Part shown: one piece after another, positions 16,278 through 26,397 of the stretch
Numbering within the stretch: position 1 is the stretch's first letter
Layout of the letters: each line of letters starts with the position of its first letter
DNA from: Bog-473 sp963763575
Lineage (GTDB): Bacteria > Actinomycetota > Acidimicrobiia > Acidimicrobiales > RAAP-2
DNA length: 64,000 nt
Assembly: GCA_963763575.1 (NCBI GenBank)
Contig: CAVXPD010000001.1
Coordinates: forward strand, 1-64,000
Reading direction: 5' to 3'
Made by a program: the position numbers and the translations under genes
Notes under the pieces: model-generated
Told to the model about the DNA's origin: nothing
Database searches by the model: none
Seen by the model: the letters and a program-made list of their open reading frames with translations, nothing else

Positions 16278-17828
16278 ATGGCTTTGAAACGAAAAACCCA
16301 GGCCGACGAGAGCGCCGTCTTCTCAGGGTTCACCGACGTCAAGGAGATCGGCGGGGGCGGCTTCGCCACCGTGTACTCCGCGAGGGAAACCGACACGGGT
16401 CGTCCGGTGGCACTGAAGCTGCTCAACATCCGCGACGCCCCGCCGCACGCACTCGAGTCCTTCCGCCGCGAGACCCTGGCTCTGGGGTCCCTGAGCGCGC
16501 ACCCGAACATCGTCACCCTCTACCGCACGATGAGCTCGACCGACGGCCGTCCGGTCCTCGTGATGGAGCTGTGCAAGGAGTCCGTGTACCAGAGGGCCAA
16601 GACGGCGCCGCCCCCGATGCAGCAGTCCATCTCCCTGGCGATCAAGATCGCGGGGGCACTCGAGACGGCACACAGCGCCGGCATGTTGCACCGCGACGTC
16701 AAGCCGCAGAACATCCTCCTGACGCACTACGACGAGCCGGCGCTCGCAGACTTCGGGGTGGCAAGGCTGCAGTCGTCGTCCGAGGCGACCGCCGGTGTCT
16801 TCGGGTTCACCACCATCCACGCAGCCCCTGAGATGCTCGAGGGTGCCGTCGCGACCGCGGCTACCGACGTCTACGAGCTGGCGTCGACGATCTACCAGCT
16901 TCTCGAGGGGAGGGCGGCGTTCCGGACGTTCGACGGGGAGGCGCCGGCGTCGGTGATCTTGCGGATCTTGCGTGACCCGGTCCCACCTCTGAGCGCCACG
17001 GACGCGCCGATCGCCTTGTCCGACCTGCTCGTCTCTGCCATGGCGAAATCCCCCGAGGAACGCCCTCCGTCGGCTGCCGACTTCGCCGAGGCGCTGAACG
17101 ACATCGAGCGCGCCCAGGGGTGGCCGCTCACCCACTTCGCAGTGGTGAGAGAACCGGCCGCGCCGGCGGCGGTCGACGCCGTCCCCGCTGACCACCCTTC
17201 GTCGACGGTACCGCCGGTCCCGGTCGACGCTGGCCCGGCGTCGGAGGTGGCAGCGACGCCCGCATCGCCAGCCCCAGCGATGGCGGCGCACCACCGCGTG
17301 ACACCGTTGCGGCCCGTGGCGCCGACACCGGTGCGGGCGAGGCAGGTCGTCACGCCACAGGCGCGCCCACCCAAGGTGGCCGGTGCGGCGCCGCCTGTGG
17401 CGCCGCCTGCGCGCCGCCACCACCCGTCGCCGCGTCCTCGGCTGCGCCGGTGTCCCACGTGCATACGCCGGAACAGCCAGCTGCGCGCTCGTCGGGTACC
17501 GGCCTCGCCACCGACCGCCGTACAGCCGGAGCGCGAGCCGGACGCCGATCCGGGCGAGCCGCCGCCGCACGACAGTTTCGCCGACGTCACCCCACGCCCC
17601 GAGCTACCCGATTCTCAGGAGCCGGCGGCGTCGGTCGACAACTTCTTCGGCTACGGGTCCAAGCCGATCGACCGACCCGACACCGACGACATCCTCGAAC
17701 AGACGATCGTCCCCAAGTCGAACGCGCCCGACTCCGGCGACGCCGACGACGAGGGGGCCTCCGAAGGCTCACGCCTTCGTCACGCGCTCAAACCGCTCTT
17801 CGGCCGGCGCAAGCGACCCGAGGACTGA
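16278..17828 (+). CDS. Hanks-type Ser/Thr protein kinase with disordered C-terminal tail
   Basis: A 516-residue protein whose kinase domain spans ~16-275. It has the glycine loop GGGGFATVY (25-33), Lys47 in VALKLL, the alpha-C Glu in FRRETL, HRDVKPQN with Asp140, DFG (158-160) and APEML. All catalytic residues are present. There is no membrane helix and no PASTA or FN3 domain; the rest is Pro/Ala-rich and ends basic (LFGRRKRPED). It is divergent from the FHA-ATPase gene and fits the kinase slot of PFNA-type clusters. Residues ~374-420 are oddly Arg-rich, while another frame there reads smoothly (SSAAPVSHVHTPEQPAARS). A lost base near 17399-17425 and a lost GC unit near 17531 would explain this. 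Confidence 0.9.
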   Translation: MALKRKTQADESAVFSGFTDVKEIGGGGFATVYSARETDTGRPVALKLLNIRDAPPHALESFRRETLALGSLSAHPNIVTLYRTMSSTDGRPVLVMELCKESVYQRAKTAPPPMQQSISLAIKIAGALETAHSAGMLHRDVKPQNILLTHYDEPALADFGVARLQSSSEATAGVFGFTTIHAAPEMLEGAVATAATDVYELASTIYQLLEGRAAFRTFDGEAPASVILRILRDPVPPLSATDAPIALSDLLVSAMAKSPEERPPSAADFAEALNDIERAQGWPLTHFAVVREPAAPAAVDAVPADHPSSTVPPVPVDAGPASEVAATPASPAPAMAAHHRVTPLRPVAPTPVRARQVVTPQARPPKVAGAAPPVAPPARRHHPSPRPRLRRCPTCIRRNSQLRARRVPASPPTAVQPEREPDADPGEPPPHDSFADVTPRPELPDSQEPAASVDNFFGYGSKPIDRPDTDDILEQTIVPKSNAPDSGDADDEGASEGSRLRHALKPLFGRRKRPED

Positions 17829-18226
17829 GGGAGCGTCTCCCACGGACGGCGCATCCAACCTGCGCCACTCAGTCCCGATGAGGTAACGCGACCACGGGAA
17901 TGAACGGTCGCGGTTTCCGGCCACAGCATAGATATTTGAACTCTGGCGCTTCCGCCGCCGACCGGCAGAGTTTCTCCGGGTTGCATGCGCCGGGTCGGCC
18001 GAGTTTCCCTCGGGTCTATATGGTCCGCGAAAACGCCCGTTCAGTCCGCGAATACACGCAAAGTGAGAGCAAGACTCCTCCGTCCAATACAGCCGCCAGA
18101 AAGTGCCAGCGGTCGGGGCCTATATGGTCGCGACCTCATCCGGATTCATGGCGTATACAACGGCGGAGAAGACCCGGCACACCCCCGAGATAGTCGAGAC
18201 GAAGCCCCGTGCCGACGGAACGTCGC
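17829..18226. other. Convergent intergenic region
   Basis: No supported gene between the kinase and the transglutaminase-like gene. Base composition is more AT-rich than the surroundings. Besides the hairpin at 17887-17912, CTATATGGTC occurs twice, at 18016-18025 and 18120-18129. I see no transposase remnant or tRNA. Confidence 0.5.
17887..17912 (+). terminator. Possible kinase terminator hairpin
   Basis: CGCGACC (17887-17893) pairs with GGTCGCG (17906-17912) around a 12-base loop. Flanking AA and TT can extend the stem past one bulged G, and the stem is followed by GTTTCC. It begins about 60 bases after the kinase stop. Confidence 0.4.
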
Positions 18227-20459
18227 TCAGCGAAGCAAAGCGACCGCGCGCTTCGCCGGGGCGAGGCCCGAGAGCGACTCCCTGCGCAGATCCGCATAGG
18301 CGCGCCAGCACGCCTCGGCGTCCGCATCGGTGAAGCGACCGCTGGTCGAAAAGATCGCCCGATCCGCCAGCGTGCCGATCTGCGTGACGTGGTCCCGAGC
18401 TGCCGGGCCGTAGCGGTCGCCCACGACGTCACCGACCTGGGACGCGGTCAGCGCCGACAGGTCGGCCACCTTGCGCTCGCTGAGCAGGTCGAGCGACTCG
18501 GCCCAGGCGCCGACAACCCGGCGCGCCGGGTCACCGGTACGACGACGGCGGCGGCGCAGCGCGGACCGCACGCGGATCTGCGCCGCGAAGAGCACCCCCG
18601 CCGCCACGACCGCTAGCAACACCACCAGCCAGGGCGACGAACCGGCCGCCCCCGCGTGGTGCGTGACGGGACCGGCCAACGCGTGCCCCGCTCCCGCCTG
18701 GTTCGTCGCGACGTCGGGCGAGGGCACGGTGGTCGTGGGCGTCGGAGCCGCAGAGCTCGGGACCACGGGCGGGCGGACGCTCGCCGGCGTGGGGTCCACG
18801 ACCACCCACCCCAGGCCTGCCACGGGCACCTCGACCCAGGTCCAGGCCTCCCGAGCCGTCAAGGCGTAGACGCGACCCGGCGTCGTCTCCCCCGACCCGG
18901 GCCCCAGCACGCGAAAGCCCGTGACCAGGCGGGCGGGGATGTTGAGATAGCGGGCCAACAGTGTGAACACGGTCGCGTACTGCTCCGGCGTGCCGCGCCG
19001 CCGAGCCAGCGTGTAGTCGGCGATCTCGGCAAAGGAGGTCCCCACCCCCGACGACGCGGTCGTGATCTGGGAGAAGTCGTGGACGAAGGCCGACTCCAGG
19101 GCCTGGAGGTACGCGAGCGACGCCGTCGGGGTGCTCGGGCTGGTGTCGGTTTCGAGGTCGAGCAGAATTGTCTTGAGGTCTTTTTGCAGGTCGAGTGGGA
19201 CCTCGGTGTCGTTGGGGTCCGGTGAGGACTCGAGCGGCAGTTGGAGCTGGCGTCCTCGCAGCGACGCCAGGGTCGACGGCGCCACCTCGGAGGTGACCGT
19301 GAAGCTCTGACCCACCTGCAGTGGCCCTTGGGGTACCACCATCCCCGAGTCCGCGTCCGCCGAGACCGCGATACCGCCGACCTGCACGGGGCGCTCCAGG
19401 TACGGCATCCATGCGAAGGGCGGTGCACTGGCCACGCGGTAGCGCTGCACGACCGTGCGCAGCGGTTCCGGCGCCGCCGGAAGAGAGCCGGACGGCGACG
19501 CCGCGGCGGACGAGGGGACCGCCCCTCCCGTCGGATGGAACGTCGTGTCGAAGTTCCAGGTGTCGCCGTTGTAGACGTCGAGGTCGGCGAAGCTCACGTA
19601 CCCGTCGGTCGGCTGGTCGGCCGAGAAGTCGAAGATGGGCGCCCTCGAGCCCTCCCCCCGGAGCTCGGCCACAGTGGCCGTCGGCACGACCGGGGCGTCG
19701 CTCCGCTGGGTCGGCGTCCGCTTGGGCACGGTCGGCGAACCCGACAGCCCCGGCAGGTTCGGCACGACGAGCGCACAGACGACCGTCACCGCCACGAGGG
19801 ACAGCGCACCCTCCACGAGGGAGCGCACCGGCACGTCGTCGGGCGTCTGTTCGTCCGCCGGCACGTCGGGACCGCTCCCGCGCTCGAAGCCCGCCGCCCA
19901 GTGGCGGGCGAACACGAGGACGCCGATGACGCCGAGCAACGCGCACGCCCACCCGAGCTGGGAGGTGCCTTCGCTGACCGTCAACAGGTAGGCGACGACG
20001 TAGCTGGTCACCCAGGTCATGGCGGCCCAGGCCGAACCGGCGCGGCGCGTCCGCAGGAGCAGCTCGCTCGAGACCGCGCGCCGTGAGCCACGTGAGCACG
20101 AACGGCACCACCTCGACCCAGCGCGGCGTGGCGATCGGCAAGGACTCGGACAGGATGCGCGCGGGGCCCTCCCCGATGCCGCGTGCCACGTCGACGAACC
20201 CCAGGGGTTCGCGTAGCACGACCGCCAGGAGCGCGAGCAGGAGCGCCACCGCCGAGAGGCCGGCCGACCAGACGATCGCGCGTCCGGTGCGGCTCGCCCA
20301 CACCGCGACCGCACTCGGGACCACGGCGGCGATCAGGCTCTGCACGACGATGGTCGTCGTCGGGAACGCATGCCACATGGGCGCCGCGGCGAGGAACGTC
20401 GCGAGCGCGCCCACGACTGGTGTCGCCCAGAAGATCGCGCGCCGAAGGCCTCGGGTCAC
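18227..20459 (-). CDS. TgpA-like membrane protein with inactive transglutaminase-like domain, interrupted by one frameshift
   Basis: The N-terminal ~130 residues hold about four to five membrane helices, read in one frame from GTG 20459. The remainder follows in another frame from about 20065. Adding one GC unit to the GCGCGCGG tract there joins them as LTARAVSSELLL. An extracytoplasmic transglutaminase-like domain (about 400-520), one more membrane helix and a cytoplasmic tail follow. The expected catalytic Cys (GYCxxFA in active enzymes) reads GTPEQYA, and the His of AHAW reads REAW; only Asp in VDPTP remains. The start GTG overlaps the TGA of DUF58. It corresponds to the tgm gene of PFNA clusters and is probably a structural pseudoenzyme. 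Confidence 0.82.
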
Positions 20460-21592
20460 CGGGCCGCCTCCGCGTTCCATGCCGCGCAGAACTCGTCGGC
20501 GTCCTTGGCCATCACGACCCGCAGGCCCGGGTAGCGCACCGGCTCCTGTGGCTCCGCCGACATCGACGCCACCACCACGCGCCCGAAGCGGCGGCGCAGT
20601 GCGGCGAGCCGAGGGAGGTCGGCCCGATCGAGCATGCCCGTGACGACGACGAGACCCGTGCCACCCCGGTCGCGTTCGAGCTTGCGCAGGGTCTCGCCGA
20701 TCGAGCCGCGCGTCTGCGGCGCCACCGAGGTGAGGTGGTCGAGCAGGTCCTGGGGCAACCGGCAGTCGGGCCCGCCCACCTGCTGGCCGTCGGTCGTGCG
20801 CAGCTGGACCGCCGACATGCCTTCGGACGAAGCCATTACGACCGACGCCCCGGCGTCCATGGCCAGCTCGAAGGTCTCTGCCGAATACGACTGGGGCCGG
20901 ATGTCGACCACCACCACCGTGTAGGAGAGGGAGGTGTCGACGTTGTGGCGCACCATCAGCTTCCCGATCCGCGCGGTGGACTTCCAGTGGATCATGCGGA
21001 GGTCGTCGCCGCGCACGTATTCGCGCAGACGGTGGAACGTGATCTCGCCCTCGGGCGCCAGGTCGGTCGTCGGGCCTTCGAGGTGGCGCCGCACACCGGA
21101 GGGCAGCGAGTGGATGGCGTGGACCCGCGGGTACACCCAGAGCTGCTCGACGACGCCGTGCGTCTTGGTGTCGCGGAGCAGCCCGAAGGGATCCGAGACC
21201 GAGACCTCGAGGGGGCCGATGTCGTAGACGCCGCGGCGTTGGGTCGGCAGGCGGTAGGCGCGGGTGCCGGTCTGTCCCGCCTCGAGTTTCGGGAGCACGA
21301 TCTGGACCTGCGACGAACCGTAGGGCTGGCGAGCCACGGTCCGCGGTGAGCGCGACCGCCCGCGGTTGACCATGTTCAACACCACGATCGCCGGCAGGCC
21401 GCGACTCACCCGCTGGGGCTGGAGGAAGCGCTCGATCTGCAGCTGCGGCGGCCGGATCACGTAGGCGAACGCCACGATCAGCAACACCACGAGGATGGCC
21501 CCCAGCACCGCGACCGGGGACCACGTGAGCAGCCAGCCGACCGTGAGCAGCGCGGCGCCGAGCAGCGCCGCCCCGATCCCCACTCTCGTCAC
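20456..21592 (-). CDS. DUF58 domain protein
   Basis: A 378-residue protein with two N-terminal membrane helices (residues ~6-46), a beta-rich middle and the signature FHRLREYVRGDDLRMIHWKS of DUF58, ahead of a von Willebrand A-like fold. DUF58 proteins are nearly always encoded with a MoxR AAA+ ATPase, which is thought to remodel or load metal into them. Here MoxR lies 28 bases upstream and the TgpA-like gene overlaps its stop codon. The start is GTG 21592. The biochemical role is not established for the family. Confidence 0.9.
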   Translation of the reverse strand: MTRVGIGAALLGAALLTVGWLLTWSPVAVLGAILVVLLIVAFAYVIRPPQLQIERFLQPQRVSRGLPAIVVLNMVNRGRSRSPRTVARQPYGSSQVQIVLPKLEAGQTGTRAYRLPTQRRGVYDIGPLEVSVSDPFGLLRDTKTHGVVEQLWVYPRVHAIHSLPSGVRRHLEGPTTDLAPEGEITFHRLREYVRGDDLRMIHWKSTARIGKLMVRHNVDTSLSYTVVVVDIRPQSYSAETFELAMDAGASVVMASSEGMSAVQLRTTDGQQVGGPDCRLPQDLLDHLTSVAPQTRGSIGETLRKLERDRGGTGLVVVTGMLDRADLPRLAALRRRFGRVVVASMSAEPQEPVRYPGLRVVMAKDADEFCAAWNAEAAR

Positions 21593-21620
21593 GATGCCGC
21601 CCCGATACCCCGCCGCCCGG

Positions 21621-22586
21621 TCAGCTCATCACCGAACGGGGGACCGGAACGCTCTGCAGCGCGCGCACGACCATCTCGGACTTCGTCCGCCCCTGCATCT
21701 CCGCTTCCGGTTGCAAGATCATCCGGTGCGCCAGCACGAAGGGCGCGGCCGCCTTCACGTCGTCGGGGGTGACGAAGAGCCGGTCGCCCATGGCGGCCCG
21801 GGCACGGGCCGCGCGCAGCAGGGCGAGGCTGCCCCGGGGCGAGACGCCGAGGCGGATCTCGGGAGCCGACCGGGTGAACGCCGAGAGGGCGACGACGTAC
21901 TCCTCGATCGCGGGCGACACCTCGATGGTCTTCACGTGCCCGATCATTTCCTCGAGCTGGGTGATCGTCATCACAGGGCTCAGGTCATCCAAAGTCGGGA
22001 AGTCGCGCTGGGTCCGCAGCACCATCACCTCGGCGTCCGATTCGGGGTAGCCCACGCTGATCTCCATCAAGAAGCGGTCGAGCTGCGCCTCCGGGAGCTG
22101 GTAAGTGCCCTCCATGTCGATGGGGTTCTGCGTGGCGATGACCATGAAGGGCCGCGGGACCGGGTAGACGACGGCGTCGGTCGTCACCGTGTGCTCCTCC
22201 ATCACCTCGAGCAGGGCGGACTGCGTCTTGGGCGAGGCGCGGTTTATCTCGTCGCCGATCACGATGTTGGCGAAGATCGCCCCCGGCCGGAACTCGAAGT
22301 CGTTCGTCATCTGGTTGAAGACGGAGACGCCGGTCACGTCGGACGGCAACAGGTCGGGCGTGAACTGGATCCGGTTCCACGTCATGTCCAGCGAGGCGGC
22401 CAGGGCCCGGGCCAACGAGGTCTTCCCGGTGCCGGGCACGTCCTCGATCAGAAGGTGTCCTTCGGCCAGCAGGCAGGTGATCACCGAGCGGATGACGTCT
22501 TGCTTGCCCTGAATGACGCGCTCCATGTTGGTCACGAGTTGGTCGATCCGGTTGGCGAACACCGCGCCGGATTGGGGTGTCGTCAC
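21621..22586 (-). CDS. MoxR-family AAA+ ATPase
   Basis: A 321-residue AAA+ protein with Walker A GTGKT (52-56), Walker B acidic pair GDEINRA (Asp112, Glu113), sensor 1 ATQNP and an arginine-finger region; all are intact. MoxR ATPases act as chaperones for co-encoded von Willebrand A or DUF58 proteins. The start GTG 22586 is one base past the stop of the fibronectin protein, so translation is coupled. In bifidobacterial PFNA clusters the same order (fn3, AAA-ATPase, DUF58, transglutaminase) occurs. Confidence 0.95.
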   Translation of the reverse strand: MTTPQSGAVFANRIDQLVTNMERVIQGKQDVIRSVITCLLAEGHLLIEDVPGTGKTSLARALAASLDMTWNRIQFTPDLLPSDVTGVSVFNQMTNDFEFRPGAIFANIVIGDEINRASPKTQSALLEVMEEHTVTTDAVVYPVPRPFMVIATQNPIDMEGTYQLPEAQLDRFLMEISVGYPESDAEVMVLRTQRDFPTLDDLSPVMTITQLEEMIGHVKTIEVSPAIEEYVVALSAFTRSAPEIRLGVSPRGSLALLRAARARAAMGDRLFVTPDDVKAAAPFVLAHRMILQPEAEMQGRTKSEMVVRALQSVPVPRSVMS

Positions 22587-22587
22587 G

Positions 22588-25500
22588 TCATCTCCTTGTC
22601 CGTGTCTCCGCCGCGGGAAAGCCGATCGTGGCGAGCGCGACGGCGAAGCCCAAACGGGCCGGGCGCCGGAGGAGGGCCGCGGTCGTCGTGGTCGAGGAAT
22701 CCTTGTAGGTGAACTGGTCGCTCGGTGTCTGAGCCGAGGAGAGACCGTTCACCGTCACCACGACGTCGGTCGTCCCCATCGGGCCCGTGGGAGGGTTCGC
22801 GGTGATCGTGGAGCCGTTGAGGACCTTGACGTTGGTCGCGGCGAGCTGCACGGGCCCCTTGGCGAACTCGACCGTTGCGCCCGCCGTGAAATTCGTCCCC
22901 GATATGGTCACCACGGTGCTCGAAGTACCGCTGCTGGGCGACACGCCCGTCACGCTCGGCACCATGGAACTGAAGCTGGGACACGCTCCGCCGCAGGGCA
23001 CGGGTACCGCTTGGGAATACTGCCCCGAGCCGTCCGCCCACGAGACGAGGAGGCTCGGGCTCCACGTCACCGAGACGTTGGTGGTGTTCGCGTAGGTCTG
23101 CAATTGCGCGGCGCACGCCCGGCCCACGATGCTCCCGTTGGCCGCGTTCTCCGAACCCGTGCACGCCCCCGAACCGGCAGCCTGGGGGCTGGTCGTCCCG
23201 CCGAGCTGCACGCCCACGCTGGGCACGCCGCCTGTCCCGTTGATCGAGAGCGTGATCCCCGTGATCGCGCCGGAGTTCGGGGCGGTGGCGAAGCTGGCCG
23301 AGAAGGCCTCGTCGCCCGACGCGAAGGGCGGCGAGTTGAGGGCGGGCGACGTCGACGTGTGCACGTTGGAGGAGTCCGTCTCGGTCAGCGTCAGATTGGA
23401 GATGTTGCAGCCGACGACCGAGGGCGGCGGCCCGCTGGTGGGCTGCGGGTAGGTCACGGCGAACGTCCCGTTGAGGGAGCCGGCCCCGGTCGGTGTGACC
23501 GGCACCGACGCGATCGAGCTGTACGAGTTGCCCGCGCAGACCACCGAGCCCGACGCCGCCAGGGTCAGGGACTTGTTGTTGGGATTGTTGGCGAACGCGT
23601 TGGCCACCGTGACCACCGCGGTCATCACGTTCACGCCCGAGCCTGCGTCGTAGCTCGGGCCGTTCGCCGCGGCCGCCGCCACGCTCATGCCCGGCCACGG
23701 CGAGTTGTAGGCAACCGGCTTGGAGGGCAAGGTCACCGCCGCGTCGGTGTGCCCGGTCGGCGTCACGGTGACGTCGGCCGTATACGAGTCTCCGGTGACG
23801 ATGCTGAACGTCTGGCTCGGCAGCGCCGATGTCGGTGGGTTCTGGGACGCCGACGGGTTGGTGTTGTCGATCAGAGACCAGGTGAAGGACGTGTTCGTGC
23901 TGCCGTAGATCGCATCGGTGCCCGCGGAGGGTTGGGGACTCACGCTGAGCACCACCTGGTTCGAGGCGGGGTTCGGGTACGAGACCGAGAACGTCAACTG
24001 CGACGCCCGGGGCTGGCTCCACCCTTCGGTGCAGTGGCCGTCGTTGGCCGGCGTGCCGATCGCCCCGTCCTCGCCCCCGCCGGCCACGGAGAACGAGAGG
24101 CTGGTGCCCGGCGGCGCGCTCGACGAGAAGGGGATCGAGACGCTGGTCGCGGTCGCCGACTGGCCGGTTGCCTCGGGTGGGTTGATGACCACGCTCGAGC
24201 CGCACGGCGTGCTCGTCACGTTCCAGAAGGCGAGGGGCTTGCCGCAGTGGTTCCCGCCGCAGGGCGTCCACGAGACGTCCCATCCGGTGCCTGTCGCCAC
24301 CGTCGTCACGTTTGTGGGTGCGGCGGGGGCGCCGGCCGTGGTCGTGAACGAGGCAGGCAGCGACGACGTCGACTGCCTGTTGATGAAGGCGGTGACGACG
24401 ACTTGGTACTGGCTCTGGGACTCCAGACCGGTCACGTCGAACTGGGTCGCGCCGTTGTTGACGAAGAAGGGGCCGTTCGGCGGGGCGCTCGCGCCGTTCA
24501 GCGGCGTGACGTCGACCTCGTAGGAGCTGGGTTGGCAGTCCTGGGCGTCGAGCAAGGGGTACGTCCAGGACACCAGCACCGAGTTCGCTCCGGGCGCAAG
24601 CGGATCGATGGTGGGGACGTGCGGGCTCTCCTTCGACGACTTGCACATCTGGTGCTGGTCGACCTGTTGGGGCGTCTGTGCCGGCGCCCCAGGAGCCTGG
24701 CTCTTCGACTGCGACGACGGGTGGGACGACGCCAGCCCGGTCAGCAGCGAGCCCGGGTCGACGGTTGTGGCGGCGAACTTGTCGATCACTTTCACCTGCT
24801 GGTGGCCGTCCAGGAACACCATGACGGCGAGCTCGCTGTCGGGGTTGTTGAAAATGACGCGGGGCCCCGCGACGACGACGGACTCGCCCGCGAAGTTGGG
24901 TCGTTCGCCACTCACCGCGGGGTAAGTCCCTGAGGCGTCGTCTGGAACTGCGATGGGTCGTGCCACCGGCGCGTCCAACGACGTCGAGAACAACACGGGG
25001 TGATCTTTGGTGGCCGTCCCCACGGGTGCGTTCGCACTCATGGCATAGAGCTCGTTGCCGGAGCTCACCGGCGAGAGGACGTCGGATGCGTGCAGGTCGC
25101 CGATGGCGCGATCGGCCACGATGCGCCGGGAGAGTGTGTCGAACCCCACCGCCCGCCAGCCGTCGCCCTCGCGGTAGAGGAACCATTGGGTCGGGCCGCT
25201 GCTGGCCACCGGCACGACGGAAGTGACCGCACCGTGCAGAGACAGGTGCGCGAGGGCGCCCTCCCCTTCGAGGCCGACCGTGCGGATGCCGCTGTCGGTC
25301 GCCAGGACGGCCCTCCCGGTTGCACTGTCGGTCGCCAGAGCGTGGCTCGCGGCCACCGATCCCAGTGCCTTCATCGCCAGTGCCCGATGCGCGCCACCCA
25401 TCGTCCGGAACGACAGAAGTTGGTCGCCCTTGCCGCCCGCACCCGCGCCCGCACCCGCGCTCGCACCCGCGCCAACGCCGGTCCCGCTGGCGATGGCCCA

Positions 25501-26157
25501 CAGGTCGCCGTGCGACCCCGTCGCGTCGCCGGGAGCGCTCAGGATCGGCGGCGCGGCCACCTCGCCGACGTGGACGCGCGCGTGGTTTGCGCCGTTGCCC
25601 GAAAGCTGGGCGGCGAGCGCGACGTCGCTCCGGCTCACCTCGACGACGTCGGAGGCGCGTCCGTTGCCCCTGATCACGAACGCCCGCGAGCCGTCGACGA
25701 CCGCACGGGAGGCGGTGCTCGTGATGCCCGGCAGGTCGAGCCCCGACATCGGGCCGAGAACGAGGTTGTCGCGGTCCAAGAAGTTGACGTTGCCCGTGCC
25801 CGTGTTGAGAAGGAGCCAACCGTCGTTGAGCGGGCTGACGTCCATGTCCGACGGCGAGGCGGAACTGACGTCGGACTGGATGCCCACCAACCGGATGGTC
25901 GGGGCGCCCGACGCCAGGTCCACGACGACCGGGCCTCCGGAGTCGTTGTTCAGGACGTAGGAACCTCCGAACGGCTGTTCCCTGATCGCCTCGCTCGGTT
26001 GTACCAAGAACAGCGCGACCACGGCGACGACGACGAGGAGCCCGATCGACCCGAGCGCGATGCCGAGCGCCAGGCGCGACACGCCACGCGATGAGGAGCG
26101 GTCCTCATACCCAAAAGCCGTCGTCAAACCCCGGTGGTTCCTTTCGCTCGTCGCCAC
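22588..26157 (-). CDS. Membrane-anchored surface protein with propeller-like, fibronectin III and IPT/TIG domains
   Basis: A protein of about 1189 residues. A short cytoplasmic N terminus precedes one membrane helix (about 28-52). Residues ~60-430 are beta-rich and propeller-like, interrupted by a Gly/Ala tract. Two fibronectin III repeats begin near 515, marked by VSWTYPL and VSWTPCGG. Further Ig-like repeats follow, with an IPT/TIG domain near 1066-1150 (GVSPSSGTSSTVVTISGTNF). The C terminus has a short hydrophobic patch followed by arginines. GTG 26157 was chosen because GAGGAGAA precedes it by ten bases; TTG 26127 is an alternative. It matches the FN3 slot of PFNA clusters, whose products act as surface adhesins or ligands. 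Confidence 0.85.
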   Translation of the reverse strand: MATSERNHRGLTTAFGYEDRSSSRGVSRLALGIALGSIGLLVVVAVVALFLVQPSEAIREQPFGGSYVLNNDSGGPVVVDLASGAPTIRLVGIQSDVSSASPSDMDVSPLNDGWLLLNTGTGNVNFLDRDNLVLGPMSGLDLPGITSTASRAVVDGSRAFVIRGNGRASDVVEVSRSDVALAAQLSGNGANHARVHVGEVAAPPILSAPGDATGSHGDLWAIASGTGVGAGASAGAGAGAGGKGDQLLSFRTMGGAHRALAMKALGSVAASHALATDSATGRAVLATDSGIRTVGLEGEGALAHLSLHGAVTSVVPVASSGPTQWFLYREGDGWRAVGFDTLSRRIVADRAIGDLHASDVLSPVSSGNELYAMSANAPVGTATKDHPVLFSTSLDAPVARPIAVPDDASGTYPAVSGERPNFAGESVVVAGPRVIFNNPDSELAVMVFLDGHQQVKVIDKFAATTVDPGSLLTGLASSHPSSQSKSQAPGAPAQTPQQVDQHQMCKSSKESPHVPTIDPLAPGANSVLVSWTYPLLDAQDCQPSSYEVDVTPLNGASAPPNGPFFVNNGATQFDVTGLESQSQYQVVVTAFINRQSTSSLPASFTTTAGAPAAPTNVTTVATGTGWDVSWTPCGGNHCGKPLAFWNVTSTPCGSSVVINPPEATGQSATATSVSIPFSSSAPPGTSLSFSVAGGGEDGAIGTPANDGHCTEGWSQPRASQLTFSVSYPNPASNQVVLSVSPQPSAGTDAIYGSTNTSFTWSLIDNTNPSASQNPPTSALPSQTFSIVTGDSYTADVTVTPTGHTDAAVTLPSKPVAYNSPWPGMSVAAAAANGPSYDAGSGVNVMTAVVTVANAFANNPNNKSLTLAASGSVVCAGNSYSSIASVPVTPTGAGSLNGTFAVTYPQPTSGPPPSVVGCNISNLTLTETDSSNVHTSTSPALNSPPFASGDEAFSASFATAPNSGAITGITLSINGTGGVPSVGVQLGGTTSPQAAGSGACTGSENAANGSIVGRACAAQLQTYANTTNVSVTWSPSLLVSWADGSGQYSQAVPVPCGGACPSFSSMVPSVTGVSPSSGTSSTVVTISGTNFTAGATVEFAKGPVQLAATNVKVLNGSTITANPPTGPMGTTDVVVTVNGLSSAQTPSDQFTYKDSSTTTTAALLRRPARLGFAVALATIGFPAAETRTRR

Positions 26158-26397
26158 GGCACCAGGGTTCTCCTCAGAACGCAGCGCCGCCGGAACAAGG
26201 GGCCAGAATTCGTGGGTCCCAGGCAACGTCCTGCGGTGACGGCCCTGTGCGCTCGTCGTCTTGCAGGACCTTTTCTAGCCGCCCCGTCCCCCGACGACCA
26301 CGCGGCGCAGCTCGAGCCGCCGGTCAGCGAAAGCGGGGCAATGGACGTTCCGCCGGGGAGACCTGGCGACGGTGCCACCGACACCCGTCGCCCCAGG

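Noticed and set aside
18227..20459. Active protein cross-linking transglutaminase
   Set aside because: The Cys and His of the triad are replaced, so cross-linking or protease activity is not expected.
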